DNA of 64,000 nucleotides, taken from NCBI GenBank assembly GCA_947561395.2, contig OX387185.1, positions 39,380,602 to 39,444,601 of the forward strand. The letters run 5' to 3'. Shown here in pieces: positions 1 through 11,775 of this stretch; the stretch's first letter is position 1; every line of letters starts with the position of its first letter. The stretch is from Buxus sempervirens. Its lineage: Eukaryota > Streptophyta > Magnoliopsida > Buxales > Buxaceae. Below the pieces are notes generated by a model, which was not told the DNA's origin, did not search any database, and saw only the letters and a list, made by a program, of their open reading frames with translations. Both the position numbers and the translations under genes were made by a program.

Positions 1-1807
1 GCCATTTATCTTATTTGGAGTCACTGCACACTTGCTTATATAACTTAGGGATGAAAGGACCCAGAAATGTTTAATTAGCATGGCCAGAATGGGATTTCGG
101 CTTAAAACCGCACACTCAGGACGGTTTGGCTCAAACCGTATGATACATGCGGTTGCAGCGAAAATGCAGACAACCGCATACTCAGGACGGTTTCCAGCCG
201 AAAATGAGATTTTCGATTTGTTCCTTTTTCCACTTGGTTTTATTATCTTAGTTAAATGTCCAAACATATTGTTCACCATTGGGTGGCTTCCAGACTGCCC
301 CAAATTGGGCATTTGGGACATCAAATGGCATTAAAAGCCCGCTTAGACCATGAATTTCATGAAGGTGCATGAGGAGACCATAAATATGCACAAACAGATC
401 TCTTATAATAAAAGAAAAATGTTACAATACAAATTGGCCTTCAAGGGCATGAATCAAAATAAAAATGACAATTTTAGCCTCCTTGGGCTTGAGAATGAAA
501 ATTTCTACACAAAAGAAAAAGAAGAGGCTCTTTGCACCAGCAGCTCTTGGATGGCCTTCACACACAAATTCCCTGCAAGAAAGAGGATTAGCCATATTCA
601 TATATAGGAGGGCCTAGGCTCCCTCCTAAAAATGGACACCTAATGCATGGATTTTGGGACTTTTAGGTGCCTCCTATGGACATTTGGGTAGAGTGACACC
701 TAAGGAGAGTTAAAACTCTCACTAAGGGCTACACCAATCCTAGGCTAACAGTAATTTTCTGGGAAAAACAAAATCCCGACAAATAGGTGCCATGAGCATG
801 TTTCTTATAAAGTAAAAAAAACTATCATAGGGAGTAAACTGAAAATACCCTGTTACCTCATGTTTACCTTCAAAATGGTGTCCATATCATATCTCGGGCA
901 CCTGAGCCATGCAAAACGGCCTTCCCTCATTACAAGCCCTTTCTCCCTCGCATTTGGTTTATTTTGGCCAAAATTGTGTTTCTCCACCTTCAAGCGTGGG
1001 GGTTCTGGGTTTTGGCTTATCGGCAACTTAGAGCTCAAGCCTAGTGTATGACCAGAATTCTAGATCCACCATGTCATCACATCATTGGCTCAAAGTCTCT
1101 AAGGTGAATGTTTTCACTTTCGCTTTCCGAAGTAACGAGCTCGGTGCGCCAAGCTACACACATTCTTGTTCAACTTCCTATAGGTGATAGGTAGGCTGTG
1201 TAAAAAAAAAAAGAAAAAAGGTGCACAAGTGCATTTGAAAAAGTGGGTCACATTCAACACAACGTCCCACCCTTGCCACTCTTTTTTCGCAGCCATGCAA
1301 GCCATACACACCAAGGCATGATATAGAGATCATTTTGAAGCAAATAAACATGGGAACATTCAATTAAATAAAAGAAAGCCTAGCATGCTCCATCTAAATA
1401 TGCATTCACACAATCATGCAAACATGGAGGCATGTTATTATATCATACAACAAATAGTATTCAATTATGGTGAGCATGCTTTTGACATATTCAAAATATT
1501 TCCCTAAAAATCCTGATCACATGCTCAATGACATTAGAATCCTAATCAAAACATGCTCATCATATAAACATGGTAGCCTAGCATGGTAAAACTAGCTAGG
1601 TCTCCTAACATGGTTTTGAGCATAACCAAAGCATCACACATCTCATGCCCTATTTCCTAAGGTCTCACATTCTCTAGATATAAAAGCATTCAAATCAGCA
1701 TGCTTATTACAATCACTCCAAACAACAAACAATCAATAAAATCAAACAAAGAATAAGCAAGCAAAAGACATGGCTCAATTCCAAGTGTCCCCAGCAGAGT
1801 CGCCAGT
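1..1807 (-). mobile_element. Leader region of a minus-strand Ty3/gypsy LTR element
   Basis: This stretch lies directly inside the LTR that starts at 1808. A primer-binding-site-like sequence, read on the minus strand as TGGCGACTCTGCTGGGGAC, occupies 1787-1805 and abuts the LTR, so the element reads right to left and this is its 5' leader. I find no convincing gag or other coding domain; the short ORFs here look random. Between about 106 and 205 there are repeats of an imperfect palindrome of the form AACCG..ACTCAGGACGGTT, also present inside the LTR at 3840-4105. Family placement (Tat/Ogre-like) rests on the similar PBS and LTR modules elsewhere in the window. The element continues beyond the left edge. 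Confidence 0.55.
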
Positions 1808-4223
1808 TGTGAGACATGGATTCGTCATCTCCGATGACTTCCGATTATCGTCACGCGGGGATCGATAAAAATAAGAGTCGCCACCATCCATTTTAAGGTG
1901 TGAATGGACACCAAAGGGTTCATAAATGTCAAATAGAGCCAAAGTAGCTCTAATACAAGGAAAATCCAGAGATTGGGTACGAGGAATTATTTATGAGCGG
2001 GGGAAGGTGTTAGGCACCCCCACTCATCCGTCTAAGATGGTTACCATATACTTGCTCATGCTAAGAATCATTTTCTAACAAAACGGGCAAAAGGATGCTT
2101 ACCACAAGCACCATGTATGTGATCATTCCACATGAGAGGTCTAATGAACTTGGGCTCTCTTTGTGGATTCATCACTTCTAAAACCTCATGAGTGAAGGAA
2201 AATCAAAGTAAAAAATGAAGAAAATCCGGCTAAGGCAAATCTGGAGAAATTAGGTCAAAAGAACTTGAAAGCTTTGATAAACCATAACTTCCCCAATTCA
2301 AATCCAAATCAAATGAAACCAAAGCCATTGGAAAACTGGTATATAGTAGAGTATATAGTAGGAAATTCAGCTCAATCCGATCCAAAACAAGAGAGAAATC
2401 CACATATGAAATCTGCTGTTATAACTCAGAAAAAGTGTTAAGTAGGCATTTTCAAAGCTCTATTCGTGGAGTTTGGCTCAATAAAAATCCATGAAAATTG
2501 GTATGGAGGAAGTATGTGGTGCCATCTTTCCAAAGAAAAAAACCTCACACCAATCTCTATCCGGATGTGATTTGTGTGTTCTCTTGAACAGGCCTAGAAG
2601 ACCACAGATGAGCTCTGGACTATGCCAGCGAGCACTTCTGAGTCAACTGAGCACCCAAGACACAAAACAGATTGAAATCTGCTGAAACCAGTTGGAAATG
2701 AAAATAGACTTCTCAAAGAAAACTCAGAAACTGGAATCGTAGGAAACGGATTAAAACCAAGCAAATAGTGCACCATCAAAGCGGCTAGTTCAGCAATCTG
2801 GGCTGAACTGTCTTACAAACTTTGAAGAGATGGTGTCAAAAATTGGCTACATGGAAGTGGACGAAAATTTCCAGATATTAAATAGACTTTCCAATCTATC
2901 ACATGTCTTTAGAATCACTCAAAAATTCATCCGGAGGATGAAGTTATAAGCATTCCAAGACAGGCTACAGATCTGTCCTGTTTTTGAAGAACTTTGAATA
3001 AGAAGCCAAAATCAGTGTATGTGTGCAAGTGGATTCGACCAAAACAATTTAAAATCATGAAAAACAACTCATGAACTTCTAAAAACTCATTCTAAGGCCA
3101 ATGATCTCAGATTTTCCATATTTACATGGAAATCCAAGATCTAGCCTATTTTGATAAAAAAAAAAGTTGAAAGTGGGTGCAAAGATGTGGAAAATCACAT
3201 TTCTATGAGAAAGTTGGAATCCATGGCTATTGAGAGCATGGATTCACATCTTCTCCAAATACAAAAATGATCAGAGAAGCATTCAAGGGCTCAAAATAAC
3301 CATATAGCATGCTTGCACATCATTTGAGGGTTCTAAACCTAGAGGATCCATTCCACCTTCCTTTTCCCCAGGCTCTCTCTTCACGTTTTACGGCTAGAGA
3401 GGATTCCCAGGTACTTTAGAAGGGGTTTGGGGCTACAAACAACATCAAAGCCTTACACTACAGAAAGGTAGAAGATGAGAGATTGCTAGAATGTAAAGAG
3501 GAAGCAATAAATCAAAATGGGCTTTACCTTAGTAGCTTGAATGGTTGAGTAGGCAATCCAGCAGAGGTTCTCCTTCTTCTTGCAGAGCTTCTAAGCTTCA
3601 GATTGTCAGCCATTTGCAAGAGGAGGACCTCTCTATTTATAGGCCAAGCCAAGGGTAGAAGAGTCCCAAGGGTAGGCCTAAAAGGCTTTCTAGATTATTC
3701 CAATTCTCCCCCAAGGCATGAATTGGTGTAATTCAGCAAGTTTCGGAGGGTGAAATAGGGAGTTTAGGTCCTTGAGAGAGAGGTAATATGCGTAAATAAG
3801 GCTCAGAGATTGAGCCATTTCGCAAAGCCTCGAAACAGCCAAAACCGTATACTCAGTGCGGTTTCTACAAAACCGCCACTTAAAGTGCGGTTCATGTATA
3901 AATTTGACCAAACCGCATATACAGGGCGGTTCAATTCAGTTATGCTTTAATTGAGTGCTGTCCACGCGGCTTAACGGCCGAAGCTTCGCGAAGCCACGTG
4001 GCCGCCAGCGCAACAAGCCTTGATGTGAACCGTGCTGTGTGTGCGGTTGCAACCGCACATACAGAGCGGTTGAGACCGAGATTATAAAAAACCGCATACT
4101 CAGTACGGTTGGCACCAATTTTGATTGTTTTTTAAAGTTTGACATATGTCAAGGCTCAAATAGGACCTTTGGAGCCCTTCCTAGTTAATCTCTTATATTG
4201 GGGTGCAATTTGGGGTGTCTACA
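1808..4223 (-). mobile_element. LTR of a Ty3/gypsy element (5' LTR, minus orientation)
   Basis: On the plus strand it begins TGTGAGACATGG and ends GGGTGTCTACA, giving the usual TG...CA ends on either strand. Near its left end it carries the module GAGTCGCCACC followed by a 'GTGTGAATGGACACC' type sequence, shared with the other Tat-like LTRs at 29.1, 33.1, 43.2 and 60.3 kb. The PBS at 1787-1805 is adjacent. Between 3840 and 4105 there are about five copies of an imperfect palindrome around AACCGCATACTCAGTACGGTT-like words. The right boundary is less certain than the left, because an older LTR end of related type lies at 5181. No target duplication can be tested since the other LTR is outside the window. 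Confidence 0.6.
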
Positions 4224-5181
4224 ATGTTCAAGATGAAAAAGAAGGGGAAAGGAAGAGGTTTATGAGTGTTTGGAGGGGATTGGAGTGCTTGGGGGCGTGA
4301 GAGTAGGGTTAGGGGAGTGTTTCGGATGGGGGGAGAGGGATTAGAGAAGACCCACGACCAGCCAACCCCTTGCATGGAGGTGTAAGGGTTGTATTTATAA
4401 AAAAAAAGGTCCTCTTTGTATATAGTATACGGACAAGTCGTAGTCGTGTCCGTATACTAGATACAAACAAGACATCTTGTATTCGATCATTGTAAATCAT
4501 CCACGTGACAAATTCATGCAGAAGATAAGATTTTCACAAAATCTCACGAAACCGTATGGGAAGTGCGGGTAGGCTTTTTTCAGCTCAATTTTGCTCTATC
4601 CGAATACTACATATGAATTTTTGGATTCTCTGAGATTTTTTGGATTCTGGATAAGGTTTTTGATAAGATTTCTGTTCGTATAAGGTATTAGGACAAAGCA
4701 TATCCATATGTACTGTACGGACATGACATTCTCTCCTTTGACTGGCTGTTTGATGTGATGGTCATAGCCATAAATGTGATTTGATGAGAGAATGATTACT
4801 TGATTTTATTATTAAATATTTAAGATATTTTAAGAATTATTATTATTATATTCAAGATATTTTGCTTTTTTGTCATTTTGTCCTTTAATTTGCCATTTGG
4901 CAAATGTGACTTGCACACTTGACACGTGGACAGGATTTCTGCATTTATTTACAGTTTTGGCCTTAAGGTTATTCTGCTCATATCTTCTTCATCTGAACTT
5001 CGATTCTGGTAAATTTAGTTGCGTTGGAACTATGTCGGAATTTCCTATCCGTTGGGATAGAGTATCGCAGTCAATTCAAGCTTGATCATAAAGTCAATTT
5101 CTACTCCCTAGGGTTTGACCTGGTTTAAGATTCTGTTGTTTTTTAGCACATTTTGGTTTGATTAAAATTTGGGTGCTTATA
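4224..5181 (-). mobile_element. Truncated older LTR of the same superfamily
   Basis: The segment contains the module seen near the ends of the other Tat-like LTRs: a 'CTCATATCTTCTTCATC' word, then a 'GTTGCGTTGGAAC' word, then a segment ending in GGGTGCTTATA. It ends at 5181 at what looks like a decayed LTR terminus (usual ending GTGCTTACA). It also holds short inverted words around TATACGGACA at 4425-4460 and 4700-4730. Its other part is not seen, so the younger LTR at 1808-4223 probably inserted into or beside it. Confidence 0.45.
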
Positions 5182-5334
5182 GTATGCACGTGCCACCACA
5201 AGTTCATTTTAATAGCAACCTTTTTCAATTTCTTCATGTAAGAAGGTAATTCATCTTTTTCTTTTTAGGTTGAAATATATGAATATTTATATGATTAAAC
5301 CAACTCTACATGTGAACATCCATAAAAATCCTCA

Positions 5335-5640
5335 TAAAGAATATCCTTTACGAAGAACGATGCTATCTTAGGCCAAAGATAAGAAAAGTTATCTAATTCC
5401 CAAAATTTACAAATCCTTCCCTATAAATATGACAAAAAGAGATGAAAGCACAAGATAAATTGATATCCTTAGCTTCCTAAATAAGATTTGCAATACTCCA
5501 TGGTGACACTTTAACTTTTGAAACCATAAGAACATAGATACAACTTGAATCACTCTCCGTTTCAATAGATTTAACTCTAGTAGCTTTAGCCAACTGTAGC
5601 CCTTCAATGAGAACATATGCTTCGGTAACTAGAGCTATGG
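5335..5640 (-). pseudogene. LINE-type RNase H domain fragment
   Basis: The minus-strand reading resembles the RNase H ORF at 9047-9574: a stretch like EAYVLIEGLQLAKA, then an 'ETESDSS' block matching its 'FECDSK' block, then a 'PWSIANLI' block matching 'PWSVVSII', and finally 'HIYRE'. The catalytic 'CDS' has become 'SDS' and the frame has an in-frame stop after the PWS block, so it is not a working gene. It is probably the 3' end of an old L1-type LINE or a relic of a free-standing RNase H-like gene. The rest of the element is not recognisable. Confidence 0.55.
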
Positions 5641-5723
5641 ACGTTAGAATTTTTCCTTTTATGTGAGTTTACATTAATTATATTTTTGGTTTTATAAAAA
5701 GAAAACAAGTTGAATATATAATT

Positions 5724-6172
5724 TGATGATATCATGGTTGATACCATATTTTATGTGACCAATTTAATGGGGTTTGGTATACCTTAGTTATATAAGGATA
5801 CTTTATGTATATTTGATATATGATATAAGTTGTACATAGCCTAGGAGACTATATTGAATTAAGAGTCTCTATAGAATCCTATTCAGGATTAAATCCTTAA
5901 TGGGACGACTATTTATTATAAATAGGCTAGGTACCTCTCCTCTCCAAATTAACTAATAGAACATTACATAATCTAATAACACCTCCTATACGACGGGTTT
6001 TAATAAAGATGAGTAAGGAAAGGAAAAACTAGCCTAACTGAAATTACTTTTGCAGAGAGTTAAAGCAATTAAGTTCAACCATGTCTTTTGTAGGTAATCC
6101 CAAAATTCAGACTAATTTTATTTTTGATTAATACATGTGAATTATTGAAATCTAACACTTGGTATCGGAGCA
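5724..6172 (+). mobile_element. Ty1/copia LTR remnant with initiator-Met PBS
   Basis: The segment ends ...AAATCTAACA at 6156 and is followed by TTGGTATCGGAGCA (6159-6172), a near match to the usual plant copia primer site TGGTATCAGAGC complementary to initiator methionine tRNA. The region before it has an LTR-like layout with a TATA-like word near 5910-5925 and begins about TGATGATATCATGG. The left boundary is approximate. The downstream leader continues to about 6360 and has a second copy at 52.57 kb. No copia coding domains follow, because a hAT element and unrelated sequence replace them. Confidence 0.6.
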
Positions 6173-6237
6173 TGTATTTCATGTTTGAAGTTAGAATTTT
6201 CATGACTACTAAAATAAAAATAAAAACCAGGAAAAAG

Positions 6238-6356
6238 TTGTTTTTCACAAACTGGTATTCGCTGAAATTTTAAAAACTTGATTTGCCGGATTCCGGCCAT
6301 TGGCAAAATAATTAAGGGGTTGGGTTGGAAGCACATGAAAAAAGTGGGGTCAGAGG
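6238..6356 (+). repeat. Copia-leader repeat, copy 1 (second copy at 52566-52684)
   Basis: About 119 bases here match 52566-52684 at roughly 90% by eye, with one small indel. Shared words include TTTTTCACAAACT, GCTGAAATTTTAAAAACTTG and GGGGTTGGGTTGGAAGCACA. Here the segment follows a copia LTR and PBS, so both copies are probably leader sequence of one copia family. Confidence 0.75.
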
Positions 6357-6581
6357 CGGTGGTGTGGTGGAGTGTTGTTGTTTACCACAAAAAAAAAAGA
6401 CAAAAGGGCAGGAGGCGGTGGTGTGGTGGGGCGTAGTTGTTGACCACGGTTTCATGACATGGGACATTTTTACAGGCTGTCTTCACGCAACAACATGGTT
6501 GCCTTGTCGCCGACAGCAGCCGTTTGGTGCTAGCTCAGCTGGACCTGGGTTCAACTCAACTCGTTAAAGTATTGTTTTAGG

Positions 6582-8489
6582 GCTAGTGGTAGGGCTGTGG
6601 ATAATGACCCGTTTATCGTCCGTTTCCGATTAAATAATCCGATTTAATCAAATTTTTTACCGATTAAATGTTCCGTTGGATAGGATTCGGATCTTAAAAT
6701 CAGATCCATATCGGATTCGCATCAGGTCATATCCGTCCAATTAAGATCCGAATCCGATTATATTATGTATATCTATTTGTAAGTTTTTTTAGATTTTTAA
6801 GGATACTTCAGTAATTTTACATTCTTTATATTTAACCCTAACCCTTCAACCCTAGAGGCGTCCGATACCGCTGTTTGCTCATCACGTTTCCTCCTAAGCT
6901 CTGCCCAGCGCCTCTTTGGTTGTTTGCTCATCGGCGTTCAGTAGAAGATGAGTTACTACAATAAGTAGAAGCCTTCCATCGGCGTTCCTCCTCCTCAAGG
7001 TATAACTTCGATTCAATTCTTGTTTTCTTTCGTTATTTGGTTTGTTTCGATTCCTTATTCAATAGTTCTTTTTTAGGGTTTCAATTCTTGTTGATATGTT
7101 TTTGTTTAGATCAGATCAAAACTGAAGATTTGACAGTTTGTTTCAACTCTCATCATCAGATCATTCTTCCACATGCACCGATGAGTCTTGGGTGCAGATC
7201 TTGTCATCTCTTTGTTGCAATGAAGAGACAAGGGGCTGAACAGGGTTGAAATGGAGAGAAGATGATTATCTCTTCGTTGCCATGAAGAGACAAAGGGCTG
7301 AATGGCATTATATGGAACTACGTGTTCTCTAATTGATTGGTGATACGATCTTTGACAGATTTGGATGGAGAAAATGGTTTAATGTTGTGGACCGAACTAA
7401 TTGAGATGAAACATCATGTGGTTCTGGAGGATTTCCTTTACCTATCAAAAACTTTAATCTCTCCAACTTTTTTGGAATGAGGCATCTCTCACTCTCTCTC
7501 TTGCTGTTGATGTTCCAAATTAATTTCTCTCAACGGGTTTCCAATGTTCATCTTTATATATTTATAGATTTTTTTTTTTTTTGCAAGGACATGGCGATGG
7601 GGGCTGTGAGTGTGAATGTTTCACGGTCTGCTCTTACTTCGTCACCTTAACAAAGATTAGATTGCATACTTCGGGTTCATCTTCACCGGAGAAGAACAAC
7701 GAGTGTCGAGTTTAGTAGCAGAAAAACTTCGATTCGATTCTCAAGAAGCCCTACTCAAAACTTGAAGACTTGCAAGAACTGTAAAACTCAATTTGATACG
7801 TCGCTCGATCACCCTAGAGCTTGCTGTTTCCATACCGATCACTTTGGTGGTATATGCTCAATCATCCGTCGCTCAGTGTGAATGTTTCACAGTTTCCTCA
7901 CTTCTTGCAGCAACCCCTCTTTTGGTCATTTTCTCTCACTTCCTCTTGTTCTCCGTCATTGTACTCAACACCCAATAAGCAATCTTTCCATTCATTGCTC
8001 TTCTTTGAAGTCCATATCATGTAATTCTTGCTTCTTTTTTCTACTTGGATCTTTGTTTTGTCCTTGAGAGGTAGAAGGGTTGGTGCAAAGAAATCCGGTG
8101 GTGCCATTGATCAAAAGCAGATGAAAATGTTGTTAGTGGGATGAATCGTTCTCTTTTTCTTTTCTTAATGTTGCTTTGTGATCTCATTCGTTACATGTAT
8201 TTCAACCAAGATATTTTTAGTTTGATTTTAATTACTGTTGAATCAAAATGCACTTATAGACTGATAAACAAAGCTAATTTATTCTGATTTTCAATTTATT
8301 TATCGGATTCGAATACCAATCGGATTCGAATACGGATATCAAAGTTCTACTCGGATTCGGATTCGAAACCATATATGCTTATCCATCGGATTTTTAATCG
8401 AATACGGATATCCTAAAATATAACGGATTTGAATTCGGATTCTCTTAGATCCGGTCCGAATCCAATCCGTTTACAGTCCTAGCTAGTAG
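6582..8489. mobile_element. hAT-like non-autonomous DNA transposon with 8-bp TSD
   Basis: The element proper spans 6590-8481. It starts TAGGGCTGTGGAT and ends CCGTTTACAGTCCTA, whose complement is TAGGACTGTAAACGG, the usual hAT terminal pattern. It is flanked by GCTAGTGG (6582-6589) and GCTAGTAG (8482-8489), an 8-bp target duplication with one mismatch. Subterminal regions are rich in GGATTCGGAT/ATCCGAATCC words on both sides (6605-6760 and 8290-8465). The 1.3-kb interior has no transposase domain. It includes a polypyrimidine-rich region and sequence that looks like gene leader and intron (6840-7020), possibly captured host DNA. Confidence 0.8.
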
Positions 8490-9046
8490 TGACATCACTA
8501 AAACCAGAACTCACATGATCTAAACATGTCCAGAATTGGGCTTGCTAAAATATCTTAAGTTCAACTCAACTCGTTAAAGCTCAATTTCGTGCATAAAGTA
8601 TCAAGTATAGAGCATTTTAAAGTGTGACATATATAAAATTAAAGCTTGTAACAGCATCCTTCTCTTGAGCATGAGTAAATCAAATGATTAAAAAAATTCA
8701 TGAAGATATGTGGGATCCACCAGTTATGGTTTTTTAATCATCAAAGGCCAATCAAAAACCGGTTGCAAGATGTAGTTGGCAATTGAGATCTTGTAGAGTC
8801 TCTATCTACACCTATATTTGGAGCCTCCATAGGATCGTACCATGTGTATTAAAAAACCGCGTGAATGGTATTACTATAAGTTTTAAATTACAACAGGTAC
8901 AATCCTATGAAAAGCTCGTGAACACTTTTTTTTTGGTGGGGAAACGCACAACAAACAACTTTACTACCTTTTAAATCTCCTTACATGAGAACCTCCTAGA
9001 AGTCCGATTGAAGAGAGGAAAATAGAAATACAGGTGGGTGAAAAAA
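8490..9046. repeat. Fragment of the dispersed segmental repeat; remainder unassigned
   Basis: Between about 8560 and 8645 the sequence matches the module found at 11168-11250, 15178-15260 and 20187-20270 (words TTCAACTCAACTC and GTGACATATATAAAA). The rest of this stretch contains no gene or RNA that I can support. Confidence 0.4.
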
Positions 9047-9574
9047 CTAGCAACACGAGAATTCATCCAAAGCAAAATTTGCCAGTTGATCTGCTATACA
9101 ATTAACTTCCCTGTAGATGTGGTTAATGGAGAAGAAGTCAAATAATCCACTAATGTGTTTTGCTTCAGCTATAATGCTAACAACCGACCAAGGAATGTCT
9201 TCAGTGTTGTTCTCCATGAATTGGACGACGATTTTAGAGTCACATTCAAACTCAACCCATTTAATGTTCAACGCCTGGGCTAGTTTAAGCCCTTCCAATA
9301 GACCAAAGGCTTCCGCAACAATGGCTGAAGTAAAGCCCAAAGCCAGTGTTGTAGATGCCACGAAGTTGCCATCTGCTCCTCTAGCAATGATTCTGCATGC
9401 TGCTCTGCCAGGACAGCCTCTCGCTGCACCATCCACATTGACTTTGAAATTCTCTCCTCTTGGTCTGTTCCACCTAACGAATTCATCCACCTTGTTTTGA
9501 ATCTTTGGGGCTGTAATCAGCATTCTTGACAAGTCCTCCTGGAGAGCATTGAAAAAGGAAATGCTTAGAGACAA
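9047..9574 (-). CDS. RNase H type-1 domain protein (LINE-derived or RNase H-like)
   Basis: A 175-residue ORF with a complete plant-type RNase H fold. The four acidic catalytic residues are all visible: Asp48 in NVDGAA, Glu88 in VAEAF, Asp112 in FECDSK and Asp162 in CIADQLANF. The C-terminal HIYREVN block is typical of the RVT_3/RNase H domain at the 3' end of plant L1-type LINEs and of related free-standing RNase H-like genes. Minus-strand sequence upstream (to about 9850) continues with a decayed 'RARNQVIFEG'-like stretch and a zinc-binding-RT-like region, which points to a truncated LINE rather than a cellular gene. The domain is intact although the upstream reverse transcriptase is not present. 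RNase H cleaves the RNA strand of RNA:DNA hybrids; whether this copy is expressed is unknown. Confidence 0.65.
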   Translation of the reverse strand: MSLSISFFNALQEDLSRMLITAPKIQNKVDEFVRWNRPRGENFKVNVDGAARGCPGRAACRIIARGADGNFVASTTLALGFTSAIVAEAFGLLEGLKLAQALNIKWVEFECDSKIVVQFMENNTEDIPWSVVSIIAEAKHISGLFDFFSINHIYREVNCIADQLANFALDEFSCC

Positions 9575-9880
9575 ATTTGGAACTAAGCCTTCGAAAATTA
9601 CCTGGTTACGTGCCCTCTACACTGTCCAACATAGGTTAGCCCACTATGCCTGTCTCAAAGGGTCGCCACTAATATCTTTTAGGACCTGGAGCCACCAGTC
9701 TTTACAATTATCATGAGATTGAAAGCTATCCATCCTCTTGTGAACACTGTTGGAGGCTTTTGTTGCAAGCACAAAAAGGCGCAGGCTTGGAGCAGGTGAA
9801 GGTTATCCACTAACCCCGCCCAGGGCCAGTCAAAAAAAATTTGTTTGGAAGGAGAAATACGGAAAGAAGTGAAGTAGCTA
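9575..9880 (-). pseudogene. Decayed linker / zf-RVT-like region upstream of RNase H
   Basis: Minus-strand frames contain pieces typical of the region between reverse transcriptase and RNase H in plant LINE-like ORFs, such as a 'WRARNQVIFEG'-like stretch near 9575-9620 and a 'WPWAGLVDN'-like stretch near 9800-9830, with stops between them. This supports a 5'-truncated LINE origin of the adjacent RNase H ORF. Confidence 0.4.
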
Positions 9881-9930
9881 AGGAATGCACTTTTTAAACT
9901 GAATCAGAGCGGATCGATTCAGCAGAATCG

Positions 9931-9953
9931 GATGATCCTGGACCAGGATCATC
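9931..9953. repeat. Short near-perfect palindrome
   Basis: GATGATCCTGG and its complement CCAGGATCATC meet around a single central base, so the 23-mer is palindromic apart from its middle. It is followed by another CTGATCCTGG word. It could form a cruciform or be a remnant of a transposon end; no function is evident. Confidence 0.6.
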
Positions 9954-10174
9954 TGATCCTGGTACCATCGTATTGTAATAATAAATATTCTACTTATTAT
10001 AATAAATATCAAGTTATTATTTATTCCCTTAAGCTGTTCATCATAATAGAAATCTATTTAAATTACTATTTTTGCTATGTTTATGTGGAATTATTGATTA
10101 GAATATGTCCCCTACCTATCACTTGGATAACCAAAAGCACAGCTAGAATGGTTATGTTACTTATTAAGTTTTAA

Positions 10175-10320
10175 AAAAAAAAAAAAAGGCTTTTTAAAGA
10201 GCCATAAACGCTCCTAGTTAATAAAATGTTTTAAACTTTTGTTAGACAGTACCAAAGACAAGGAAATGGTTATGTTAGGAGCTAAAAAAAAGGCTTTTTA
10301 AAGAGCCCTAATGATGCAAC
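10175..10320. repeat. Duplicated A-tract plus hairpin motif
   Basis: An A-run followed by GGCTTTTTAAAGAGCC occurs at about 10174-10202 and again at about 10284-10310. The 16-mer is itself an imperfect inverted repeat. The two copies are about 108 bases apart and may be a small tandem duplication. Confidence 0.55.
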
Positions 10321-11649
10321 CAAAGGGCTGTAGAGTAGTGATACGCATGATCTGCATTCCTGATCAAGTGCCGGTGCAACCGAATTGGTAAGTCCAAGTA
10401 GCCCCATTTTGAAACAATTCAATAGAACGTAGAATATCTACACATTAATCCATTTTGCTTAATTTGTTTGTGAAGTTTGGTTTTAGAGCTAATGTCGACA
10501 TCCCTAAAACAAGACATCTAAAAAGATGTCCAATTTTGCTATGATCCAGCTGCATCAATCCGGATAAACAAGCCTAGCCCAAGATTAACTCAGGCCTCAG
10601 GCTCATATATTTTGAGAAATCCTTAAGATCAAATTGTTAAAATATTGAGCTCATGTTCAGCTTAGAAATGTTAAAATATCTTTGTGTTTGACACAGAAAA
10701 TTAAAAATAGATTGCAGAATTACAAATTTTCCTAAATTATGATTCTTTGAATTGAGTAATTATTTTGTTTGGTTGCAATAAAGATTTAATATTAGAGCAT
10801 CCTTCAAACTAGGGGTGGAACTCGGGTTGATTCGGTCTGGGTTGAGTTCAATTCAAGACCGAACCAAGGTTGGTTGGAGCCAACCCAAAACCAAACCAAA
10901 CTGAAAACCCAAAATGTCAAACCAAAAACCGAATCGATTTAAAACTAAAAAACCGAAAACCAAATCAAACCGAGCCAAATTATGATTTAGTTCGATTGAC
11001 GTTCGGTTGAGGAAGAAAACTTCCCAAAAAAGCATTTCCAAAAAATTAGAGGAATGATTTCCAATTAGAATACGGCTACACTTATCAATGATGTAATTTA
11101 TAATTCTATAACCCAATATCAATTCTCGATTTGAATTGTAAGCACAATTCTTGCTATCAAACATGCTATAGGTTCAACTTAACCAAAAGCTCAACTTTGT
11201 CATAAAGCGTAAATATAGAAGATTGTATAAATGTGACATATATAAAAATAAAAGACAATTAAATTTTTAGATGAAAAATAATAGAGATCGAGTAGAAGTG
11301 TGCGTGAGGGAGCCGTGCCAGCCTCACCTAGTCCTGCAGCCAAACATACCCTCAAATTGGAAGAACTGGGTCGTTAGATTTGCCAAGTCAGCATACAGTT
11401 GGTCCACTAATGTTTTAATAAGATTTTGCAATTTCTTTTGAATTGATTTTTTCGAGCTTTAAGCAGAAGAAAAATATGGGGTTCAGTTCCATCACAAAAC
11501 GTAATAGATGGAACTGAACCCCATTGTACCAGATTAATTAATGCAACAGTTGAGTGCCTTTTCATTTCACCTCTTGATATATATCTTCAATACGAAACCG
11601 GTTCCTTTTACTCTGTAACAAAGAGAGGGAGAGAGTGAGAGATCAAAAA

Positions 11650-11775
11650 ATGAGAAGACAAAAGAGAGCTAAGCGAAGTTCGATTTCGATCGTGAGGATT
11701 GTACTGGCCAAAACGATCAAGAGGAAGAGGAAGGGCAAACAATCGAAGCACGAGAAGGCTCTTTCCCCTTCTTAG
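11650..11775 (+). CDS. Small basic ORF of the segmental repeat (41 aa)
   Basis: The ORF starts at the first ATG after a GA-rich leader (GAGAGGGAGAGAGTGAGAG at about 11625-11643). It encodes a strongly basic peptide beginning MRRQKRAKRS with an internal block KTIKRKRKGKQSKHEKAL. A second copy at 17168-17287 keeps the ATG, the frame and the stop with a few substitutions and a two-codon length difference. That conservation, the leader context and the Lys/Arg richness make it worth noting. I do not recognise the family. The ORF could be a real micropeptide, the first exon of a spliced gene, or leader sequence without a protein product. Confidence 0.35.
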   Translation: MRRQKRAKRSSISIVRIVLAKTIKRKRKGKQSKHEKALSPS

